NCBI GenBank assembly: GCA_027924585.1 | Contig: BSBM01001026.1 | Span: forward strand, 2,302,501 to 2,366,500 | Reading direction: 5' to 3' | Length of the DNA stretch: 64,000 nucleotides | Source of the DNA: Larix kaempferi | Lineage: Eukaryota > Streptophyta > Pinopsida > Pinales > Pinaceae | Shown: positions 8,935 through 19,739 of the stretch, one piece after another | Numbering within the stretch: the stretch's first letter is position 1 | Layout of the letters: each line of letters starts with the position of its first letter | Program-made: the position numbers and the translations under genes | The notes under the pieces: model-generated | What the model was told of the DNA's origin: nothing | Database searches by the model: none | Seen by the model: only the letters and a program-made list of their open reading frames with translations

Positions 8935-10857
8935 ATCCTCCATCCTTAGGAATCAATGGTCTCCATTGCGTTGAGTTCCTCCATCAGATGAGGAAATTTC
9001 TACTGAATTTGGCCCTGGGTGAGCCACTTGCCTTGGTGCAAGACCTGCCCTGCTTTAACAACTCGATAAAGTTGGATCCTTTGATGTCAAGTGCCCTTGA
9101 TCTATGTGTCTGCAATATGATCACTGGATGCCTATTGCAGGTAGTCAGGGTTGAGCTCTATTGGTTTCAACTGCTCTACTATCTCTGAGGTGTCTAATAA
9201 TGGCCGGAAATATGGTCGAAGGAGAGCCATGTTGAAGACTGGATGCAAACCAAGGAAAGGGGGAATGTTGAGCTCAAAAGAATTGTCACCCACTACCTTG
9301 GTGATGGTGTACAGCCCATAATGGAGTGGGCGAAGCTTCCAATGGGGCCATGTAAGGCGTTCTTTCTACAAATGCAACCAAACTTTGTCTCCCACCTGAA
9401 ACTTATATGGCACCTGATGTTGATCATGGCGTTGCTTGTTCTTGGAATTAGACTTCTGTAGAATATCCTGAACTTGTTGGCCGATATGCTGGATCCATTC
9501 AATGAACCATGTGGATTTTCTAGCTTCTTGGGACGAGTCGGTCGAGGTGGTTTCCAAGAGAAGTGCAACATCCATGGGGCCCAATGGTTGGAATCCCAAC
9601 CCCACCTGAAAGGGGCTGTTGCTAGTTTAGCTATGCAGGGCTCGGTTGTATCTATGCTAGACATAGGGAAGACTCTCATCCCATGTGCGGGGGTGTGTTG
9701 AATTGTACATGCGCAGGATATGTACGACCATCCAGTTGACAAACTTTGTTTAGCGGTCTGTCTGGGGGTGGAAGGCAGTAGATTGGTGAGCTTGGTATCC
9801 AGCAGTAACTAGAGGCTCGACCAGAATGAGCTGAGGAACCAACTATCACGGTCTGAGATAATGGTATGTGGGATCCCAAAATGTACCCATACTCATTCAA
9901 AGAAGAGCTTGGCAATTGCTTCTGTTGTGATGTTCTTCTTGCAGGCGGCTAGAATTGCCATCTTGGAAAAGCGATCAACAACCACAAAAACACGGTCATT
10001 TCCCCTCTTGGTGGGCGGGAGGCCCGACATGTAGTCCATTGAGATGGATTCCCACGGCCTCTCAGGAGTAGACAGAGGGGTGTACAGGCCCTGTTTCTTA
10101 GTGGTCGGTTTGGCAATAGCGCAAGCGGTGCAGAACCTGATATACTTGCCGACATCCTGGCAAAATTTCGGCCAGTAGAAATGTTTTTGCAGCACTGCCA
10201 CTGTCTTTTCGACGCCAAAGTGTCCTGCCACCCGATTGTGGTGAGCTTCCCAAATCATCTTCGCGTGCTTGCTTGATGGAATGCAGAGATGGCCCAGATG
10301 GCACAACAACCCGTCCTGAAGATGGAAATTAGCAACCACTAAGTTGGTGCCCAACATTTTGTAGGTGGTGGTGAAGTCAAGGTCTGTCTCATAGAGGTGG
10401 GGCCATCTGGAGGTCTCGTGGCCGCAAGAGTCTAGCACCGTGGTGAGTGCCGTGACTGGAAGTCGACTGAGGCAGTCATCAACTCGGTTGGTACTCCCTA
10501 TTTTATATTTGATGTTGAGGTGGAACTGCTGTAAGTATGTTGACCACTTCTGATGGCGGTCTTTTTGCAACTTTCCTTGGGTCTGCATGAACTGTAGTGG
10601 CTTGTGATCAGTTTGGACGAATATCTCCTTCCCAAGAATGTAATGTCTCCACTGGCGGTAGGCTTGCACAATGGAGTACATTTCTTTGTCGTAATTAGGG
10701 TACTTATGGATAGCATCTGATAGTGTCTCACTATGATATGCCACGGGGTAGCCATGTTGAGTGAGAATGGTTCCCACAGCATAATCTAAAGCATCTATCT
10801 CGATCTCAAAGGGATGTTGTAGGTCCGATAATGAGAGTACCGACAATGAGCACAAGA
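8935..10857 (-). pseudogene. E6 pol remnant: RNase H, integrase and C-terminal chromodomain-like tail
   Basis: The longest open stretch (10867-9893, 324 residues) starts inside the 5' LTR. It holds RNase H (VQTDHKPLQFMQTQGKL, then NRVDDCLSRL), the integrase zinc-binding HHCC region (HHNRVAGHFGVEKT ... FCTACAIAKP) and the start of the catalytic core (SMDYMSGLPP). After a stop near 9893 the core goes on in pieces with IISDRD near 9860, but the region of the third acidic residue is scrambled. Further fragments at 9605-9300 (FQVGDKVWLHLQ) and down to about 8960 match the integrase C-terminal domain and a degenerate chromodomain-like end. The integrase would insert element DNA into chromatin. RT, protease and gag are gone, so this copy is dead. 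Confidence 0.85.
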
Positions 10858-11390
10858 TGCTTAACACAAAATAACATAGTACAGTAAAATTGGTTTTCTA
10901 TTCAATAAGGAAATAAGCTAAAACTGTAAAATGCAGCGGAAAACAAGCTTGTTGGAATGGTGGCGGCTTATCTCTGAGAAGAGATGTGATGGCTACGCTC
11001 ATTCAGAACAAGATGGTTACCATGAGGCTCTCAAGGCCTTTTACAATAAAGAGGAATTTTCAAAAACCCTAGACATCCAAAAACCTAACCCTAGTTGACG
11101 AAGCGCCAAAAGTCATGTGGGCCCCGTTTGGGTAAGTTAGTACATCAACTTCCCGGGGTCGTAACTTTTGCATACAATCTCTGTTTGGGGCACACGATAG
11201 CTTGTTGGAAAAATCTATCCGAGGACCACAAATAGTTACAAATACCCCAAAAAACGTCGTTTAGGGCCTCAAAACGGCTCTGGAAGTTCAGGACCCAAAA
11301 CTGCTAAAAATAGTAAATTACCAAAATTACCAGAAGACTGTTTTGAGCCAGTTGGAAGAGGTGGGATGCCACCGATATCCACCTGGATCA
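10858..11390 (-). mobile_element. E6 5' LTR (533 bp), fused directly to RNase H
   Basis: It matches the 3' LTR over its length. Its inner edge (minus-strand ...TGTTAAGCA at 10858) is followed at once by codons of the RT/RNase H linker (LSDLQHPFEIE) instead of a primer-binding site. This marks a deletion with one endpoint at the LTR edge. Confidence 0.8.
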
Positions 11391-12194
11391 AAAATACCAT
11401 GAACCATGAACCATGAACGATAGGCAGAAAAGGGAGGAAATAATATTTTTTTTGTTTGTGACCTCCCATGACTAATATAAATATATTTTGACTAGCAGAA
11501 AAGGGAGGAATGAATAATCTTTCTATTTTGACTTAAACCTTGTAATCATCTTGTTGTTTTGGAAAACTCATTTTGTTTTTCATTTTTTTTTTTTTTAATT
11601 TCATGGAAAAAATCATACTTTATATTCGGGCAAAGAAAATTACATTCTTTGTGTGTTTTTTATTTTGAGAGTCCATATGGGTTACTTTTATTCACATATT
11701 ATTCCTATAAAACTAGAGAGGCTTGCAAACACTCTTATAAAGCACTTTTAGAACTATTCAAAAATGGACCTTTTTGTCATCAAAGCTTCATTGTTGTTCA
11801 TATGCTTATGACTTGAATATGGTTTGAGAAAGACTAGTTTCTTTAAACATGAAAAAATATAAATAACAAAAGACCCACAAAACCAATTTTATATCCATTT
11901 CCTATGAAAATAAGTCCATTATCCTCCATGAGGATCCTCATCAGAAGAGAAATATAGAAATATACGCCCACTACCTTGGTTGTTTATCATTTTTCTATGT
12001 GTCATTGCTTACTCTTGTTATAGCTCCTTTTGACTATTAAACATGAATAAATTTGTTCACATAACGATATTTGTTGAAAATCTTGGAATGTGATAGCTTG
12101 GTTCTTGCATTCAACAATATTCAAATGTTGCAGAAATAGTAAAGTGTTGTGAAAATAAATGCAGTCTTAAGAAGAAATATGTTTCCCTCTTGCA
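11391..12194. other. AT-rich DNA without a recognisable gene
   Basis: No ORF here resembles a known family. A purine-rich 16-mer (CAGAAAAGGGAGGAA plus one base) occurs twice, near 11426 and 11496, and looks like a duplicated polypurine tract, but I see no LTR next to either copy. Confidence 0.4.
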
Positions 12195-12830
12195 GTGGCC
12201 TGCTTTAATGTTAAGTTAGAGACACATTTTCAAAACCAATTTCAGAACAAATATTGGAGCTTATGTCTAAATTTCCCAGATTTGGATAGTTTAAATCTCC
12301 CATATTTGGCCAAACTGATCAATGACCCTATTGCACATGATCCAACGTGGCTAGTTATGCCAGATAAACTTCCCTCTAACATTCCAAAATTTGAATGGAA
12401 GCAAGGGGATGATCCCACCAACCATGTCATGCATTTCCACCTATGGTGATCCTCCAATAGCATAGTGGAGGATTCATTGAGGCTTCGCCTCTTTCAGCAC
12501 ACCCTCACCAGAACGGCAGCCAAATGGTATGTGAACTTACCAAGATCGGCCCATGCCACCTTTGTTACATTAGCCATTTCATTCCTCACATAATTCCAAC
12601 TTCCAATTCTCCATGACCTTGGTCTCGAAATTCTCACATATTTTTGGCAAAACACATCCACCCACATCGCGGACCATATCCATGAGTGGCGTAGATACGT
12701 GGAAACATGTCCTAGTTAAATTGATTTCCTAGTGTAATTTATTAACTCCTAAGTCTCCTTTCCCATGGTGACCATCCTACATTTTCATAAGGTCTACCTC
12801 CCTCGGATTGTTTTTAAGATTTGGCCCAGA
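12195..12830 (+). pseudogene. Gag core relic of a Tat-like gypsy element
   Basis: The plus-strand translation contains LPYLAKLINDPIAHDPTW, KLPSNIPKFEWKQGDDP, then LRLFQHTLTRTAAKWY and IADHIHEWRR. Each has a direct counterpart in the E10 gag at 63060-63500 (ATLDLPDLSRLINDPIWH, FQHTLTATAAKWY, LDHIHEWCR). Stops follow NHVMHFHLW, in the ISFLT run and beyond, and similarity fades after about 12830. It is an old, truncated copy of the same capsid family as E10. No LTR belonging to it was found. Confidence 0.8.
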
Positions 12831-14250
12831 TAGAAAGATTCAAGTGTTGTGGTGACAGTGGGAACCCGACTCATTGACTCCCCCCCAAGGCCGCTCTCCA
12901 TGAGTTGATATTTTTTTCACGTTCACATGCGGATCTAGGCAGCAACAAGGACCTCAAATGTAGTAGTGAAGGCTTGTAAAAAATTATTAGAACAAAAATA
13001 TTTTGTGGAATATTTTCATTTTAATAAAAGAATACTATTGGGATCTTGCATTTTTGGGGAATTCTCCCTCTCCTAACTCTTCTAAACAATTTTTTTTTTA
13101 GCTTCTTTACTTATTCTACATCTACAGTTTTTATTTTGATGTTCCTTTCTTTATATCACTACAAATTATGTATACTATGCACTTTATTTCAATCAATGGA
13201 AGCATGTTTTAAAAGCATAAATATTTCAGAATGGGGATATCTTATGAATTCTTGCAGTTGTAATTTATTTCAATTTTTGTCTACTTGTATATTCAACATT
13301 CATATGTACTTTTTTTATTAGTACTCGCTAGGTTTAATTAGTTTCTGTAATTTTAACATTAAAAGGAAAAAAACATATACTAAGAAAATCAAGCAAGAAC
13401 CTATGATTCTTGAAAATTTAAATCATTAAGGATTTTTTGCGCATTTGTAGGAGGCTTAAAACTTAATGGTAACATTCCCACCTCTTCCTACCTAGCTTCA
13501 TGGTAGGTTGAGTTTTTTGATATTGAGAAGACCATTTTCAAGATCAACATACTTTGGAAACCATAATGGGGACAACATTCCCTACACTAATAGAATTCCA
13601 TGATGGTAGATTTATGTTGCTTTAGATTGTAACACAACATTATATGTTGTTGATTTCATGATAGAAAGTTATTTATATCAACCTGGGATTAGTCATGAAT
13701 TTTTCCATCAACCAGATATTGTTAACCAAATCATATATATTGTTGTTTCTTTGTATTTATAGGATAATAACATAACCGACCTTCATATACTTTCTTGAGT
13801 CTTAGTTCAAGATTGGCAAGCAATATTTCCTTATTTGCAACACTTTAAATAAGGTTTTTCTCAACCCTTTATTGTGACCTTACCAAATTCCCTCCAACCT
13901 TATATTTTGGTGTATTTTCCTAACGAAACCATCATAACCTATTTTTTATTTGATCATATCCTCGATACATCCAAATCAAGCAAGTGGCTTGAGAGGTCTT
14001 GGAACACTATCTCCCGAGACATTGACATCCAAGAATGTATAGATCTTCCTAAGAGGAAAGCGTTCAACCACCCTTCCTATCATTGAACCATTAGATGTCT
14101 GCAATCCTATGTTACTCATGAATAATTTGAGGAAAATATCTTAAAACTAGCCCTATATCCAAAGTTAGAAGACGAAAGAGGATTATGTTGAACCTTCACA
14201 AGATGATCATCTAGTATTTTCGTATTTTGAATTTGAATACACCATCCCTC
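12831..14250. other. Decayed, AT-rich sequence left of the E7 insertion
   Basis: Short plus-strand stretches at 13560-14090 translate into runs such as LERSWNTISRDIDIQECIDL, but I recognise no domain. The region joins without loss to 41846 once E7 and its target duplication are removed, so it shares the locus with the gypsy relic at 42136-44040. It is probably a mutated part of an older element. Confidence 0.35.
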
Positions 14251-14255
14251 CTTAT
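14251..14255. repeat. Target-site duplication of E7, left copy (CTTAT)
   Basis: CTTAT immediately precedes the LTR terminus TGTGAAAATT at 14256. The identical CTTAT follows the opposite terminus (...CCAACA) at 41841-41845. Five-base duplications are normal for copia integrases. Confidence 0.9.
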
Positions 14256-14928
14256 TGTGAAAATTAGTTCACACCAAGATCTGATCAAGAAATTACACAC
14301 TCTTACAAAATATCTCACACAACTAGTCAAGAACACTGAAATTCACTCACATAAGATGCAAACTGGATTACTCAAATGAATAATATTACATCATCCAACC
14401 TTGGGAAATTAAATGGATGTCAATATATAAAATTGCATCAGAGATTCAAATGCATAAGGATTCCATTTGAATCCTCACAAAAGCAGACTTACTAAAATAA
14501 TGCAAAACCCCCCTAGGTGGCAAGTGTGTTCTCCAAGTCACACCAAAGGCTCACGAATTTATGATTTAGTGATCAGATAGTGATGTATGATGAAAAAAAA
14601 ATTCAAATCCAAAAAATGGAAGGAAGAAACATCATGGAGGATGAGTGGTCCAAAAAACAGTTTCCCTAGTCAACTAGCTTTTACCTTTCACCCAAAAAGT
14701 GGTAAAAAGCAGTAAAAGCATCTAGTACGCCAATCTAACTCAGAATTGTCTAAAAATAGACAAAATCTACTTGTCTCTAGTCTCTAGTGTGTTTAGGAAA
14801 CTTGTGGTCCACACAATGACTCATATGCCAACTATCTAGTCTAATACATAGGAATTAATCATATAATGATTAATTAATGCTACTAATGTATTAATATGAC
14901 ATAGATAAGGGATTTAATTATTCCAACA
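14256..14928 (-). mobile_element. E7 3' LTR (673 bp)
   Basis: On the minus strand it begins TGTTGGAATAATTAAATCCC and ends in TTTTCACA. It pairs with 41137-41840; shared segments include the runs around AAGATGCAAACTG and GTGGTAAAAAGCAGTAAAAGC. It is about 30 bp shorter than its partner. Confidence 0.92.
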
Positions 14929-14941
14929 CCCCCCCATAATT
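14929..14941 (-). promoter_or_regulatory. E7 polypurine tract
   Basis: On the minus strand AATTATGGGGGGG abuts the 3' LTR start TGTTGG. Position and composition fit the plus-strand primer of a copia element. Confidence 0.8.
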
Positions 14942-15414
14942 ATAACTTTATGTGTTAAAAATCAAAAATAAAAACTAGGGCCAAGTAACAAGACATGGTC
15001 ACCCTGCACAATACTACCCGGTCCACAAAACAAGGAAAGAAAGGAAAATCTCATGGGAAAAACCTTCCCTTAAAAAATGGACATATCAAAATTGAAATAT
15101 TTCTGATCAATCCTTCACTCCACCACATGTTCAACCATCTCAAGCAGTGATCTAAGATAGCTGAAATTCTTCTCAGTAAAATTTGTGGTGAAGATGTATG
15201 CAGTTTGCTCACATGTTGGGCAATACTGCAAATCAATGATCTGGTCATGAACTAAACTCTTGATGTAGTGCATATGGATCTCAATATGCTTGGTCCTCTG
15301 TCTTTTTACTCGATCACTTGAGACCCTTATAGAACTCCGATTGTCACAAAAGATAACAGTAGGAGTACTAAAGGCAATCTCAAACTCTGAAATAATACCC
15401 TGCAACTACACACA
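14942..15414 (-). pseudogene. E7 RNase H C-terminal part
   Basis: The stretch 15405-15115 reads as the end of a copia RNase H: FCDNRSSIRVSSDRVKRQRT, KHIEIHMHYIKSL and the run CPTCEQTAYIFTTNF. An upstream TAG replaces the usual Trp just after the E2 junction (Cys-Val-stop-Leu-Gln). The N-terminal half lies at 37242-37542, beyond the nested E2. Together the two halves make one RNase H interrupted by insertion. Confidence 0.88.
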
Positions 15415-15419
15415 CTGTG
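15415..15419. repeat. Target-site duplication of E2, left copy (CTGTG)
   Basis: CTGTG precedes the E2 LTR terminus TGTGATAATT at 15420. CTGAG follows the other terminus at 37237-37241. One of five bases differs, consistent with mutation after insertion. The duplication lies inside E7 RNase H codons. Confidence 0.75.
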
Positions 15420-16191
15420 TGTGATAATTTGCAGTAGGGTCTGATAGCTATAACAAGCCTCACGCAAAAATCACTCAAGAAGTGCAGAGAAGAAGAGAAC
15501 AAAGTACTCAATAATCACTCATGAACATAGAAAATGGAGAATAGCAATATCATACATCAACTGTGAGCTGGCACTGTGAAAACTGAATACAATACAATAA
15601 TTGCCAATAGTGAATTCGAATTAACCAAGGAGGTCATTCAAATCATGCTCAAAGTCTAGCTTGGACAACATTAGAGACATCATCCAGTCAATAGTAGCAA
15701 TCATAAATGGTCAATAGTCAATCAAATGAGTCTAACTGAGTCTAACTAAGCCATGTGAGCACAAATCAGGGGATGGAGACTCCAAGGAGGGCGCATGAGG
15801 CTGTTAAAAGGTCAAGTGGCACTCCAGAACTATCTAACTAGGAGCTGCAGGCAGTTAGCATGAGCAATCAGTGGAAGAATTGCTCAATCAATGCTCTAAC
15901 TGACTGTCAAACACCTAGTAGGTGAGCAAAGAATTCTAACTAAATGATAACTCCTGGTAGGTGAGAAAAGGTGCACATGTCATGCAGGAGAGTCAAAGAG
16001 GGAGCATCAGGTAGGTAGGAGGGTTACTAGGGTTAAGGACAGGCTCTAGGGAGCTAAAATTAGGCTCTAGGTGTTGGGGAGACCACCAAAATGATGACTG
16101 GATGCATGCAGTTGCATGCATGATGACTGAATGCATGCAAATGCATGCAGACATGCAAATCTGAAAAAATGATGGTGAGAATATTCCAACA
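15420..16191 (-). mobile_element. E2 3' LTR (772 bp)
   Basis: On the minus strand it begins TGTTGGAATATTCTCACC and ends ...TTATCACA. It pairs with 36556-37236. The outer 100 bp carries four exact TGCATGCA palindromes at 16103-16149. The internal order of blocks (for example CATGAGCAATCAGTGGAAGA) is the same in both copies. Confidence 0.9.
16103..16149. promoter_or_regulatory. Cluster of four TGCATGCA (RY-type) motifs in the E2 3' LTR
   Basis: Exact TGCATGCA octamers start at 16103, 16113, 16132 and 16142. The 5' LTR has four as well, at 37146, 37156, 37166 and 37196. CATGCA is the RY element bound by plant B3-domain factors such as FUS3 and ABI3. Its place in the U3 part suggests a transcription control region, but binding is inferred. 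Confidence 0.6.
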
Positions 16192-16204
16192 CCCTCCCTC
16201 AAGC
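16192..16204 (-). promoter_or_regulatory. E2 polypurine tract
   Basis: On the minus strand the run CTTGAGGGAGGG ends at the 3' LTR start TGTTGG. Confidence 0.75.
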
Positions 16205-16353
16205 TATACTATGAATTGATAACTGAAAAGTGTAAAATAGGGCCCTGGTTACGGAGACCAAAGGTCACCCCATACAACAATCTAAATAATAAATGAGGAA
16301 AGAGGGAAAACTCGGTGGGAAGAAATACCTCCCTCAAAATAGACTGAAGGATG

Positions 16354-17905
16354 CTAATGTAGCATGTCATCACTCACCCCAGAAGGAGGCAAGTGTCCTT
16401 CTTTTCCGATGAAGGATCGACCGATCTGAAATGGATCAGTAATGTGAGAAGGATGAAACCTTCCATTCTGAAAATATGCTCTGGTTTGTCTCTGATCATG
16501 TGGATCACCAACCAAATCATCGGTAGATCGGAGAGTAATGGCTTCCCATTGAGGAAGAGGAGGATCATCAGGTTCTTGTGGATCTGTATCTCCCATTCGC
16601 TCATCTTCATCATCAGTTGCTAGACCTTTAGGTTCTTGTGGATCTGGATCTAGCATTCCCTCGTCATCATCTCCATCTTTAGATTCTGAATCTGAAATCT
16701 CATGTGGAGAAGCAAGTGAAGTTGCCTCATCATCACTTCCAAATTCTGAATCTGACATCTCATGTGGAGAAGCAAGTGAAACTGGCTCATCATCACTTCC
16801 AAATTCTGAATATGAAATCTCATGTGGAGAAGCAAGTGAAATTGGCTCATCATCACTTCCAAATTCTGAATCTGAAATCTCATGTGGGGAGGCAAGTGAA
16901 ACTGGCTCATCATCACTTCCAAATTCTGAATCTGAAATCTCATGTGGGGAGGCAAGTGAAACTGGCTCATCATCACTTCCAAATTCTGAATCTGAAATCT
17001 CATGTGAAAAAGCAAGTGAAACTGGCTCATCATCACTTCCAAATTTTGAATCTGAAATCTCATGTGATGCATCTTGGCTCTCTTGTTCATCATCACTCAA
17101 AGGAGGAACAAATCCAAAAATGTGAATATCATTAAACTGTTTCACAATGTGCATGTAGTTCTTTGATATCTCCTTTGAACCAACATAGGTGAGATCATTA
17201 CCAAAAAAACTAGGACATGATGATGATGGATATTCAACAAGATCACTAGTGGATGCAATAGTGGTGGCCCACTTTTCCATAGGAGTTGAACCAATAGGTG
17301 TTAGATCTTGAGGTTCTTGTGGATCTGGATCTAGCATTCGCACTTCTTCAAGAGTACTCTTTTTCCTAATCTTCTTTGGTGAATCTTTACCTTTCAAGCA
17401 ACCTTTGAGGATGCCATGAGAAAACTTTCCATTTGGAAGACCTTCAACCACATTTTGAGCTTGCAAGTTTTGCAAATGCTTGTATTTGAGATGAGATAGC
17501 CTACTCTCTTCATTTGCATGAGAGTGAAGAGAAGACTTCTTTGAGAGAGGTAAGAAGTGTGAAAACTCATAGATTTTTGTCTTATGTTTCACAACACCTT
17601 TTGCAATGATTTTCCCTGAAACCATGTGTTGTATCTCAACTTCATTTGGAGAAAAGATCACTCTTTTGGGCTCTCCAATATGAGTCATTTGATCTACTGA
17701 AAGCAGATTTGTTGTGAGAGAAGGAACATAAAGCACATCAGAAAAGTATCCATGGTCAAGATTGATTCTTCCAATCCCCTGAGAGGAGACTTTTGAACCA
17801 TTTCCCAACTTGATGGAAGGGCCAACTGAGCATTCGAAGTTGGATAAGAGATCTTTGGAGTAAGACATGTGTCTGGAAGCTCCTAAATCTATGATGAATG
17901 AGGAT
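16354..17905 (-). CDS. E2 non-autonomous copia ORF: protease-region remnant plus 20-residue acidic repeats
   Basis: From the Met at 17868 the frame is open for 504 codons; it could begin slightly upstream, just after a TAA near 17905. Upstream codons include IIDLGASRHMSYSKDLL, a copia protease active-site region (D-L-G in place of the usual D-S/T-G). The first 130 residues match the protease and pre-integrase part of E7 (LYVPSLTTNLLSVDQMTHIG, FSPNEVEIQHM). From about residue 260 come seven near-identical 20-residue units, SDSEFGSDDEPVSLASPHEI, encoded by exact 60-bp repeats. The end (DDLVGDPHDQRQTRAYF) matches the linker before RT in E7 (ELVGNPHDTRRTRSQFE). Integrase core, RT and RNase H are missing. 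The long open frame in an otherwise decayed setting is odd. It may be a family-specific derivative protein or may be open by chance. Function unknown. Confidence 0.75.
16676..17090 (-). repeat. 60-bp coding tandem repeat, about seven copies
   Basis: The unit is exactly 60 bp, so each copy keeps frame and encodes 20 residues rich in Asp, Glu and Ser. Landmarks recur at 16741, 16801, 16861, 16921, 16981 and 17041. Copies differ by only a few bases, which suggests recent amplification or homogenisation. Confidence 0.95.
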
Positions 17906-18297
17906 TATGTTGATGCACTTTCCATGAGAGCATGGCATCTTTCTTTGTCCTCGGATCTAGAAGGTTCAGTATCAATATCTTTCATCCTTGCACATGCAGG
18001 TACAGGGAGATTGTTCTTCTCAAGTAAATAAGCCATTAAGTCTATAGTCTTCTTCATACAAGAACTCTAAGGATGAAATCCTCGATGACAATATGTGCAC
18101 TTGGATCTCTTTTCTGAGATTGCTTGGTCTTATTTGAGTTTGAAGCCCCATCTGACTGATATGGAACATCTTTTGGATTTGTATCATTCGCTCTCTTTTC
18201 AGAAAATTTTTGCTTGTCCTTTGCATTCACTCTTTTGGCCTCAACAACTATAAGGGCCAAATCCAACTTTGGTTTGATCATTCCCATGGAGATTAAC
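17906..18297 (-). pseudogene. E2 gag C-terminal part with zinc knuckle
   Basis: The minus-strand translation gives KPKLDLALIVVEAKRVNAKD, a Lys/Ser-rich basic stretch, then a zinc knuckle CTYCHRGFHP...C in a second frame, followed by KKTIDLMAYLLEKNN. The same order occurs in E7 (CSRGFHPERSYMNKTIDQM). The frame shifts near 18060-18120 and a TAA lies before the protease motif. The gag N-terminal part is missing: E3 begins at 18298. Confidence 0.75.
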
Positions 18298-18731
18298 TGT
18301 TAGGAACCCATGTATTTACTTTTTTAGTATATTGTTGTTGGACGCATATGCTTTGTAAGTCGTCCCGTAGTATTTGTTGATCCATAGTTTATATTAGCCC
18401 ACAGTATTGACCCATAGTATTGGACACATATGCTTTGTAAGTCGTCCCATAGTATTATATGTCCCATGGTTTTGACTCATAGTATTGGCTCCTAGACTTA
18501 GCCCATGGTTTGTATTGACACATAGTATTGACCCATGGTATTGGCGCCTAGACTTAGTATATAAGTGTGTGTTGAGGCCTATGAAGGCACCATTAAGTTA
18601 ATTGTATTGAGCTTGCTCAAAGGAGGTTTCCCCCTCGAAGTGGCCCATGATCAATATAAAAGTGATTCTAAGTTCTATTATTTCTGATATCTTGTGTATT
18701 TGCATTAATTAATTATTGCAGGTTCTTCACA
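18298..18731 (+). mobile_element. E3 5' LTR (434 bp)
   Basis: It starts TGTTAGGAACCC and ends TTCTTCACA. A TATATAAG box lies at 18558-18565. The first 250 bp is made largely of degenerate copies of a CCATAGTATTG motif (for example GACCCATAGTATTGGACAC). By eye it is very close to the right LTR. Confidence 0.92.
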
Positions 18732-18733
18732 TC

Positions 18734-18746
18734 TGGTATCAGAGCA
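18734..18746 (+). promoter_or_regulatory. E3 primer-binding site (initiator tRNA-Met)
   Basis: TGGTATCAGAGCA lies two bases after the LTR end. It is the standard complement of the 3' end of plant initiator methionine tRNA. Confidence 0.9.
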
Positions 18747-19739
18747 CTTTCTTGGGCTCGCTGGGTGAAATTTCTGCCAATTTTTTTTTTTTTTTGCATC
18801 TCTTGCAGGTTTGGATTTGGGAATAATCCCTATCCACTTAAATATGGGAAGTACTTGGGCATAAGCCCTAAAACGCGTTGTGAGGAGTACCACAGGAACC
18901 CCAAAGTAGCTGGCCCATTGAGAGGACCTGCCAACGAAAAGGGAAACGACCCCTACCTGATTGACTAGTTCCCACCCGTGAGGTAAACCAAGAGCTGTCG
19001 TTTGTGGCAAAGCGGTTATCAGTTTTACCTGAGCCATGGAGTGAGGAGTACTACCCCAATACACAAGTCGTCAGACAACATTGGTGGCCGAGTGAAACAC
19101 CTGAACTGTTACGAATTCGTACATACTTAGGGTCCTTATCTATTTTCAGCTGAATTGTTGTCGATCACTGTTGCACCGTTTCAGATCCAGCTGTTCAGAT
19201 CCATTCTGAAAGTCGTTCCATATCCATCCGTTTTCAATCCATTCAGCACCGTTTCAGATCCCTTCCGAGCCATAGCCGCTCTAGTCTAAAAAAAAAAAAA
19301 ACAGTTTTTTCTCCATATCTCCCTTATTTTCACTCTGTTTCCCTTGAAATTTTCGGGGAACCCTTATCATCCCATTCTGCATATTTCATTCCTGAGGACC
19401 ATATCCCCACTTCCCCTTCCCACAGCCCGAAATCCCACATTTGTCTATTTTTAGGGTTTGCCATAACTTCCTCAGATTTCACCCAATCACCTTCAAATTT
19501 TACCACAGAGTTCCTTTCTGGATTCTGCTTCTTTGTCCCCCTCTGCCAAATTTTCCCATTCTTTCACCCCACTTCTAAAATCCTCATTTTTTGCTTCCCT
19601 GTCTATTCAACAGTGTCCAAAACCTAGTCAAACCCCAATTACCCTTCAGATTTTTTTCCAAGTCTAGATTTTCCTCTACTGAAGCAGTTTTTGTTTTTGT
19701 TTTCCTACCCAGTCAACCAAAAAAAAAAAAATCCTGGTT
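18747..19739 (+). other. E3 untranslated leader
   Basis: About 1 kb between PBS and gag ATG, with poly-T and poly-A runs near 18780, 19290 and 19720. It matches the E1 leader in reverse complement. The first 35 bp after the PBS recurs at 22733-22767. No gene is supported here. Confidence 0.7.

Larger units (their letters stand above)
8372..11390 (-). mobile_element. E6: gypsy chromovirus-like element with internal deletion
   Basis: Two LTRs share sequence from TGCTTAACAC (plus-strand left end) to ...CCACCTRGATCA. The left copy, 8372-8934, is the 3' LTR; the right copy, 10858-11390, is the 5' LTR, both on the minus strand. A purine run (CTAAGGATGGAGGAT on the minus strand) precedes the 3' LTR. 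The internal part is under 2 kb and begins, next to the 5' LTR, in the middle of pol. PBS, leader, gag, protease and RT are missing. I could not find matching target duplications. Confidence 0.85.

Noticed and set aside
9366-9742. Two overlapping minus-strand ORFs as separate genes
   Set aside because: They are frames of the same decayed E6 integrase C-terminal region.
16704-17135. Plus-strand 143-codon open frame across the acidic repeats
   Set aside because: It is the antisense shadow of the exact 60-bp repeats; the minus strand joins to copia protease sequence in frame.
18734-18746. tRNA gene fragment
   Set aside because: Only a primer-binding site matching the tRNA 3' end; no cloverleaf sequence is present.
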